64,000 bases of DNA from Butyrivibrio sp. MC2021 (lineage in GTDB: Bacteria > Bacillota > Clostridia > Lachnospirales > Lachnospiraceae). Positions 59,759-64,000 of the stretch are shown piece by piece (the stretch's first letter is position 1; each line of letters starts with the position of its first letter). A model generated the notes under the pieces. That model saw only the letters and a list, made by a program, of their open reading frames with translations, ran no database searches and had not been told where the DNA came from. Location: NCBI RefSeq assembly GCF_000621605.1, contig NZ_JHXX01000004.1, forward strand, positions 124,001 to 188,000, read 5' to 3'. The translations under genes and the position numbers were made by a program.

Positions 59759-59788
59759 TTGACATAATGCTACCTATTCCTTTACGAT
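59759..59788 (+). promoter_or_regulatory. Predicted promoter of the zinc alcohol dehydrogenase
   Basis: A perfect -35 box TTGACA (59759-59764) is followed after 18 bp by TACGAT (59783-59788) as -10. Transcription would start near 59795, giving a leader of about 60 nt with two small dyads and an AAAGGAG ribosome site. Confidence 0.55.
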
Positions 59789-59794
59789 TTAATG

Positions 59795-59825
59795 GTATTT
59801 GGGGAATACAATACCCTGTGGGTAT
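59795..59825. promoter_or_regulatory. Two adjacent dyads, possible operator of the alcohol dehydrogenase pair
   Basis: GTATT-TGGGG-AATAC (59795-59809) and ATACCC-TGT-GGGTAT (59811-59825) are two perfect inverted repeats one base apart, at or just after the predicted transcription start. ATACCC/GGGTAT arms recall sites of CsoR/FrmR-type repressors, but the AraC regulator nearby is also a candidate. The binding protein is unknown. Confidence 0.45.
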
Positions 59826-59855
59826 GTAGAATAAAAAAAATAAAGGAGAGAAGGT

Positions 59856-60923
59856 ATGAAAGGTTTTGCTATGCTCAAAATCGGCGAAGTAGGCTGGATT
59901 GAGAAGGAGCGCCCTGTATGTGGCCCCCTTGATGCGATCTGTAAGCCACTTGCCATCGCAATCTGTACTTCCGACGTGCACACCGTTTGGGAGGGTGCCG
60001 TTGGTGATCGTCACAACATGATCCTTGGACACGAGGGCTGCGCTGAAGTTGTTGAGGTCGGCTCAGAGGTTAAGGATTTCAAACCCGGTGATAAGGTTCT
60101 CGTTCCAGCTATCACTCCGGACTGGAACTCTCTTGAGGCACAGGCAGGCTTCTCAATGCACTCAAACGGAATGCTTGCAGGCTGGAAGTTCTCCAACTTC
60201 AAGGATGGTCTTGATTCCGAATTCTTCCACGTAAATGATGCAGATGGTAACCTTGCTCACATGCCTGAGGGAATGAGCCTTGAGGATGCTTGTATGCTTT
60301 CTGACATGGTTCCTACAGGTTTCCACGGTGTTGAGCTGGCAGACATCCAGTTCGGTGACACTGTTCTTGTAATCGGTATCGGACCTGTTGGTCTTATGTC
60401 TGTTGCAGGCGCTCACATGCGTGGTGCTTCCCGTATCCTTGCAGTAGGAACACGTCCTACCTGCGTTGAGGCTGCTAAGTTCTACGGCGCTGACGAGTTC
60501 ATCAGCTACAAGAACGGAACCATCGAGGATCAGGTTCTCGAGCTGACAGGCGGCAAGGGCGTTGACCGTGTTGTTATGGCAGGCGGCGATGTAAGAACCT
60601 TCGAGTCAGCTGTTAAGTCCCTTAAGGCCGGCGGAAAGATCGGTAACGTTAACTACCTTGGAAGCGGCGACTACATCACAATCCCTCGTGTAGAGTGGGG
60701 CGTAGGTATGGGTCACAAGCAGATCAACGGTGGTCTTATGCCCGGCGGACGTCTCCGTATGGAGAAGCTCGGTGCTCTTGTTTCATCAGGTAAGCTTGAT
60801 GTTAGCAAGCTTTCAACACATGTATTCCACGGCTGGGAGCACATCCCGGAGGCTCTTCAGCTCATGAAGGACAAGCCTGCTGATCTTATCAAGCCTGTTG
60901 TTATCCTTGATAACCAGCCATAA
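59856..60923 (+). CDS. adh: Zinc-dependent secondary-alcohol (isopropanol) dehydrogenase
   Basis: A 355-residue medium-chain dehydrogenase closely resembling the NADP-dependent isopropanol dehydrogenase of Clostridium beijerinckii from the first residues (MKGFAML) onward. The catalytic zinc ligands are Cys37 and His59 with Glu60, and the Asp near 150 in SDMVPTGFHG. VIGIGPVGLM is the cofactor loop, and AVGTRPTCVEAAKFYGA keeps the GxRP pattern that binds the NADP phosphate (Thr instead of Ser). It interconverts ketones or aldehydes and secondary alcohols. Codon use is strongly biased toward a narrow set, unlike its neighbours, suggesting high expression. Confidence 0.94.
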   Translation: MKGFAMLKIGEVGWIEKERPVCGPLDAICKPLAIAICTSDVHTVWEGAVGDRHNMILGHEGCAEVVEVGSEVKDFKPGDKVLVPAITPDWNSLEAQAGFSMHSNGMLAGWKFSNFKDGLDSEFFHVNDADGNLAHMPEGMSLEDACMLSDMVPTGFHGVELADIQFGDTVLVIGIGPVGLMSVAGAHMRGASRILAVGTRPTCVEAAKFYGADEFISYKNGTIEDQVLELTGGKGVDRVVMAGGDVRTFESAVKSLKAGGKIGNVNYLGSGDYITIPRVEWGVGMGHKQINGGLMPGGRLRMEKLGALVSSGKLDVSKLSTHVFHGWEHIPEALQLMKDKPADLIKPVVILDNQP

Positions 60924-60949
60924 TCTGTTTTTGAATTAAATAAAATGCT

Positions 60950-60980
60950 GCGGGTGCCAAAAGAACATTTTGACACCCGC
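60950..60980. terminator. Hairpin after the alcohol dehydrogenase gene
   Basis: GCGGGTGCCAAAA (60950-60962) and TTTTGACACCCGC (60968-60980) pair over 13 bp with one G-U and a 5-nt loop. It lies 26 bp after the dehydrogenase stop. Only a weak T-run follows on the plus strand, so termination may be incomplete and the CobW-type gene could be read through. Confidence 0.55.
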
Positions 60981-61008
60981 TAATTCTGTTAAGGAAAGTT
61001 TTGTTTCA

Positions 61009-61977
61009 ATGAATATTCTTATCGTATCCGGCTTTTTGGGAGCCGGCAAAACCACTTTTATCAAAGAACTCATCCGCCGCACCGGCGTAAGACCGGTGAT
61101 TCTGGAAAACGAATACGGCGATAACAGCATAGATGCCGCAGAACTGCGGGGAACTACCTCCCAGGGCGGCGAGAAAAAACTCGAGATCCTGGAATTCATG
61201 GAGGGCTGCGTATGCTGCACCATGAAGGACAGCTTCGTAAATTCGGTCCTCACTATTTTTTCCGGTCTTTCTCCGGAGTATCTGATCATAGAACCCACAG
61301 GAGTGGGCAGACTCAGCAATATCATCGGGAACCTGACGCCCCTTCTTCACGGAAACATCACTCTGTTAAAGCCCATGGTGGTTGTAACCCCAAGGAGCTA
61401 TCGTGAAAATATGGAAAAATGGGGCGAGCTGTACAGGGACCAGGTGTCCTCCGCAGGAACCGTGATCTTTTCAAAATGTGAAAATGAATCCCCCGAGATT
61501 CTGGCAGAAACCGAGGCAGCCATAAGAAAGATCAATCCGGAGGCAGAGATCATAAGCAATCATTACAGCACTCAGGGTGATGACTTTTGGCGCTCCTGCT
61601 TTTCCCTTACTGCGGAAAACAAAGGAATCGAGGGAGCGAAGTCACAGGCAGATTCCTCAGCTGATGATTTCACCCAGCTGACTCTCAATAATGTGACCCT
61701 TAGCAACCCTTCCCAGCTTATAGTCCTTTTGGAGGACTGTCTCAGGGGAGAAATGGGCCTTGTGGCCAGGGCCAAGGGCACTATGACTGCAGGGGGCGAA
61801 ACCCTTCGTTTTGACCTGGCAGACGGGCTGTACTGCGTCACAGACTCCGATCAGACCGAGAATCAGTGCGTCTTTATCGGAAAATATCTGGACAAAGAAA
61901 AACTCCGCAAGAGGCTTGGATGCCTTCTTGCGGAGAGAAAAGTCTCCCTGGGTCGGGAATATGTTAAACGTAATTAA
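61009..61977 (+). CDS. CobW/P47K-family GTPase (metallochaperone type)
   Basis: A 322-residue G3E GTPase: Walker A GFLGAGKTT at residues 8-16, the metal-binding Cys67/Cys69/Cys70 in GCVCCTM, and EPTGVG as the switch region. The C-terminal domain contains TLNNVTLSNPSQLIVLLEDC. COG0523 proteins deliver zinc, cobalt or other metals to target enzymes. Co-location with a zinc alcohol dehydrogenase makes metal supply to that enzyme a reasonable idea, but that is inference. The ATG at 61009 is chosen because the P-loop follows directly; a longer TTG start adds unrelated residues. Its stop overlaps the convergent lipoprotein stop. Confidence 0.88.
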   Translation: MNILIVSGFLGAGKTTFIKELIRRTGVRPVILENEYGDNSIDAAELRGTTSQGGEKKLEILEFMEGCVCCTMKDSFVNSVLTIFSGLSPEYLIIEPTGVGRLSNIIGNLTPLLHGNITLLKPMVVVTPRSYRENMEKWGELYRDQVSSAGTVIFSKCENESPEILAETEAAIRKINPEAEIISNHYSTQGDDFWRSCFSLTAENKGIEGAKSQADSSADDFTQLTLNNVTLSNPSQLIVLLEDCLRGEMGLVARAKGTMTAGGETLRFDLADGLYCVTDSDQTENQCVFIGKYLDKEKLRKRLGCLLAERKVSLGREYVKRN

Positions 61978-63143
61978 AACTCACCAAGCTTTTTGAAGCT
62001 GAGCTTCTTGTCGCCGGTAGTAGTTTCAACGTAGCCAAGACGCTCTTTGTAATCTTCCTCTGTCATTTCTTCCCAGTTCTCTTCGTCGTAGGATACGAAC
62101 CATTTGGTGGCTGTAGCATCGGTCTCATCTGTCTTGAGGCTGAACTGCTGGAACAGCTCTGTGGAATTGGGGAGAAGGTCATAGGTTGAAACCACGCTTA
62201 CTCCTGCGCTCTCAGAGGTATATCTGGTAAGAATGGAGCCGTAGAGCTTGTAATAATCTCTGAAATATCCTGTCGCAACGTGGGCAGGAGCTCCGTCAAT
62301 GCTTCCGAAGATATCATAGATCTCTCCGGTTTCCATATCTCCGATAACCATCTCATCCACACCGTCAAGGTTAAAGTCTGAATAAGCAATTCCCATGGTC
62401 TCCATAGGATCCTTTGCCTCATCCTCCTGGGTGATGGCGTAATATACAGGGCTTAAATCCTCTGCTTCAAGTACATCTGCATTGGTTGCATTTTTGATAA
62501 GCTCAGCCACTTTTTTGGACAGATCTCCGTAGATCTCCTCGCCCTTGCAGCCGCCTCCGTCTACGTAATTTCCGCCGGTCTCTGACTGAACTGTTGCTGC
62601 GATCTCTCTTGCTCTGTCGTAAAGAGCTGCGAAGGCAGCGGGTTCTTCCTTTTCATAATCCCACTGGATCTCGGAAGGGAACTCTAAAAGCACATGATAA
62701 AGGGTTCCGTCGGCGTCGGTGAGCTGTCCGATCTTGGTTCTCATACCGCCGTACTCCTCATAGCTTTTTGCAGTGCTAACGCCGAAGGCGAAACCGCCAA
62801 AGCCTGCTTCATGGCTCTCCTTCTCATAGATATTGATCTCGCCCTCATAGTCCTTGGCAACATAGGTGCCTGCCAGCTCTGAAGGCATTGTGATGGAGAA
62901 AAAGCCGTTGGATAACTTTCCGTTCTCATCGGGAGTGATCTCTGTTCCAACCTCAACCCCCACTTCTCCGGACTCCGGCGCAGCTGTTTCAGGCTCAGCC
63001 TGGGCCACAGCCTCTTCCTCAACAGCTTCCACAACCTCTTCTACTGCCTCACTTACTTCCTCGGCAGGAGCAGACTCTTTGCCGCAGCCCGCCATAACTA
63101 CAGCGGCGCCGAGGATTGTCATTAACAATACTCTCTTTTTCAT
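61974..63143 (-). CDS. Surface lipoprotein of unknown function
   Basis: A 389-residue lipoprotein: signal peptide with lipobox VMAGC, so Cys20 is lipidated, then a Glu/Ala-rich linker (residues 21-70) and a globular domain. The first part (about 70-200) has a GFFSITMPSELAGTY motif common in clostridial lipoproteins of unknown role. The second part contains DFNLDGVDEMVIGD, a calcium-binding FG-GAP-like loop. No enzyme motif is recognised. It may be a surface or envelope-associated binding protein. A GAGGAGG site precedes the ATG. It is convergent with the CobW gene, their stops sharing TTAA. Confidence 0.8.
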   Translation of the reverse strand: MKKRVLLMTILGAAVVMAGCGKESAPAEEVSEAVEEVVEAVEEEAVAQAEPETAAPESGEVGVEVGTEITPDENGKLSNGFFSITMPSELAGTYVAKDYEGEINIYEKESHEAGFGGFAFGVSTAKSYEEYGGMRTKIGQLTDADGTLYHVLLEFPSEIQWDYEKEEPAAFAALYDRAREIAATVQSETGGNYVDGGGCKGEEIYGDLSKKVAELIKNATNADVLEAEDLSPVYYAITQEDEAKDPMETMGIAYSDFNLDGVDEMVIGDMETGEIYDIFGSIDGAPAHVATGYFRDYYKLYGSILTRYTSESAGVSVVSTYDLLPNSTELFQQFSLKTDETDATATKWFVSYDEENWEEMTEEDYKERLGYVETTTGDKKLSFKKLGEF

Positions 63144-63261
63144 AATTGTTTCCTCCTCAAAAAAATACTATATCAATGATAGCAGAAAAATGTACCGAGT
63201 TATGTCAACTTAAACGTTTTAATAATCTTTTTATTCTTTCTATAAATTGTCAACAATCTAA

Positions 63262-63289
63262 TTGCATTTGATTTTATTTATGTTATAAT
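63262..63289 (+). promoter_or_regulatory. Predicted promoter of the nitroreductase pseudogene
   Basis: TTGCAT (63262-63267) and a perfect TATAAT (63284-63289) with a TG one base before it (extended -10) are separated by 16 bp. An AGGAGG ribosome site follows at 63302-63307. The signals look intact although the gene is broken. Confidence 0.6.
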
Positions 63290-63315
63290 CACCTACAATA
63301 TAGGAGGTAATACAA

Positions 63316-63677
63316 ATGAGCAACTTTTTTGAACTTGTAAAAAGCAGACGAAGCGTCAGAACCTTTGACGGCAATATGCCCGCACAGACTGTGATTGACG
63401 AGCTTAAGTCCTTTGGTGAAAATATAGTTAATCCTTACGAAATTCCGGTGAGATTTGAGTTCCTTGATGCAGATAAAAATAAGCTCATTTTTATGTAAAA
63501 CACGACAAGGGCTACATCACAGCGGATTATGACCTTCAGAAGATCGATGTGGGAATAGCTCTCTACAACTTCGAACAGGAGCTTTTGGAGGAAGGAAGGA
63601 CTCCTAAACTGGATATATCCGATCCCGGAATCAAAACTCCCGATTCAGTGGACTATGTAGCAACTTATAGATGGTAA
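63316..63677 (+). pseudogene. Nitroreductase family pseudogene (internal deletion and frameshift)
   Basis: The first 57 or so codons (MSNFFELVKSRRSVRTFDGN and onward) are a typical nitroreductase N-terminus with the SRRSVR FMN-binding motif. The frame then stops at 63498. From about 63490 a different frame reads VKHDKGYITADYDLQKIDVG and ends DSVDYVATYRW at 63677, matching the C-terminal end of the same family. Roughly 100 codons between are missing, so a deletion near 63475-63495 fused the two ends out of frame. A working oxidoreductase is not expected. Promoter, ribosome site and terminator remain. Confidence 0.82.
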
Positions 63678-63683
63678 CACCTG

Positions 63684-63719
63684 AAAAAAGGGCCTGTCCG
63701 AAATGGACAGGTCCTTTTT
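63684..63719. terminator. Bidirectional intrinsic terminator
   Basis: AAAAAGGGCCTGTCC (63685-63699) and GGACAGGTCCTTTTT (63705-63719) pair over 15 bp with one G-U and a GAAAT loop, with T-runs on both strands. It lies between the nitroreductase pseudogene (plus) and the Ig-like gene (minus) and can end both transcripts. Confidence 0.85.
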
Positions 63720-63724
63720 GCTGC

Positions 63725-64000
63725 TTATTCTTCTTTATCTTTTTCAGTATCTTCCGTCACGTCAAAGGTAACAACTCTGGTCTTTTTGCTTCCGTCGTTA
63801 GCTTTAACAGTGAAATTGACCTTTCCTGTATTGCGGATATATACAGGATACTTAATGAAATTTCCTCCATCTATTTCATCAAGGTCGCCATTTCCGGGGC
63901 TGGCAATTTTCGGATTGTTGCTTTCTATTGTCATAAGACCTGTGGTGAAGAACTCCGGACCGTCCACTGCTATATAAATATATACAATGCCCAAATAATC
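63725..64000 (-). CDS. C-terminal part of an Ig-like (BIG2-type) protein, cut by window end
   Basis: The minus-strand frame is open to the window end, so the start is outside; about 91 C-terminal residues are visible. They show an Ig-like pattern: LMTIESNNPKIASPGNGDLD, then YPVYIRNTGKVNFTVKANDG and VVTFDVTED, ending in an acidic tail. The TIESNNPKIAS...GKVNFTVKANDG pattern is that of bacterial Ig-like domain 2. It is probably a secreted or surface protein. A TTG at 63994 is not needed as a start because the frame continues upstream. Confidence 0.75.
   Translation of the reverse strand, partial: DYLGIVYIYIAVDGPEFFTTGLMTIESNNPKIASPGNGDLDEIDGGNFIKYPVYIRNTGKVNFTVKANDGSKKTRVVTFDVTEDTEKDKEE

Noticed and set aside
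60936-61325. A 129-codon minus-strand open frame opposite the CobW gene
   Set aside because: It lies across the P-loop and CXCC region of the CobW gene and has no motif of its own.

Overview
The window looks like a chromosomal stretch from a Gram-positive clostridial anaerobe, most plausibly a Lachnospiraceae member near Butyrivibrio or Pseudobutyrivibrio. That placement is inferred from protein character (DUF6020-type membrane protein, EpsG-type polymerase, clostridial isopropanol-type alcohol dehydrogenase, CXCC CobW GTPase), strong Shine-Dalgarno sites, sigma-A promoters and mid-range GC. I saw no rRNA, tRNA, CRISPR array, IS transposase or phage gene.

Positions 1 to about 52,000 are one very large surface-glycan region, almost entirely on the minus strand, so it reads from about 52 kb down to 1. 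Recognisable promoters split it into at least three units. Unit A (51957 to 38373) starts from a clear promoter at 52018-52046. It holds a membrane-anchored GT2, a GT2, a long polyprenyl-phosphate glycosylphosphotransferase, a Wzz-like protein with a degenerate BY-kinase tail, several GT2 and GT4 enzymes, an EpsG-type polymerase and two GT-C membrane transferases. Unit B (38236 to 13444) has its own promoter at 38282-38310. It begins with an ATP-grasp enzyme, a CMP-nonulosonate synthetase fused to a PLP decarboxylase, PseI and PseG, then a GT2, a GT52-like transferase, a PglK-like ABC flippase, an acyltransferase, GtrA/GtrB-type genes with several GT-C proteins, a WecE-type aminotransferase plus GNAT acetyltransferase, an O-antigen polymerase/ligase, a PglF-type 4,6-dehydratase and a PglE-type aminotransferase. 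Unit C (12382 to beyond position 1) is headed by an AAA+ ATPase with a winged-helix-like tail, preceded by a three-copy 29-bp AT-rich repeat leader. It continues with a PglC-like phosphoglycosyltransferase, an ACC-deaminase-like PLP enzyme, a second ATP-grasp enzyme, GT4 enzymes, a TviB/TviC-like UDP-GalNAcA pathway, a deacetylase and a sugar N-formyltransferase. Together they can supply bacillosamine-type, Fuc4NAc-type, pseudaminic-acid-type and GalNAcA sugars, and assemble and export more than one glycan. PseB, PseC, RmlA/B and a Wzx flippase were not found in the window.

Unit C carries two MITE-like elements of about 168 bp (5032-5199 and 6193-6359) that bracket the epimerase gene, plus three tandem 84-bp hairpin repeats (2461-2712).

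From 52 kb onward the content changes: a 1528-residue secreted papain-like protease with Ig-like repeats, a SRAP (YedK/HMCES) protein, an AraC regulator with an iron alcohol dehydrogenase, a divergent zinc secondary-alcohol dehydrogenase, a CobW-type GTPase, a lipoprotein, a nitroreductase pseudogene with an intact promoter, and the C-terminal end of an Ig-like protein.

No stretch over 300 bp lacks a gene or described element. The longest gaps are 2447-2718 (tandem repeats), 59600-59855 (divergent promoters) and 4968-5198 (MITE-like sequence).
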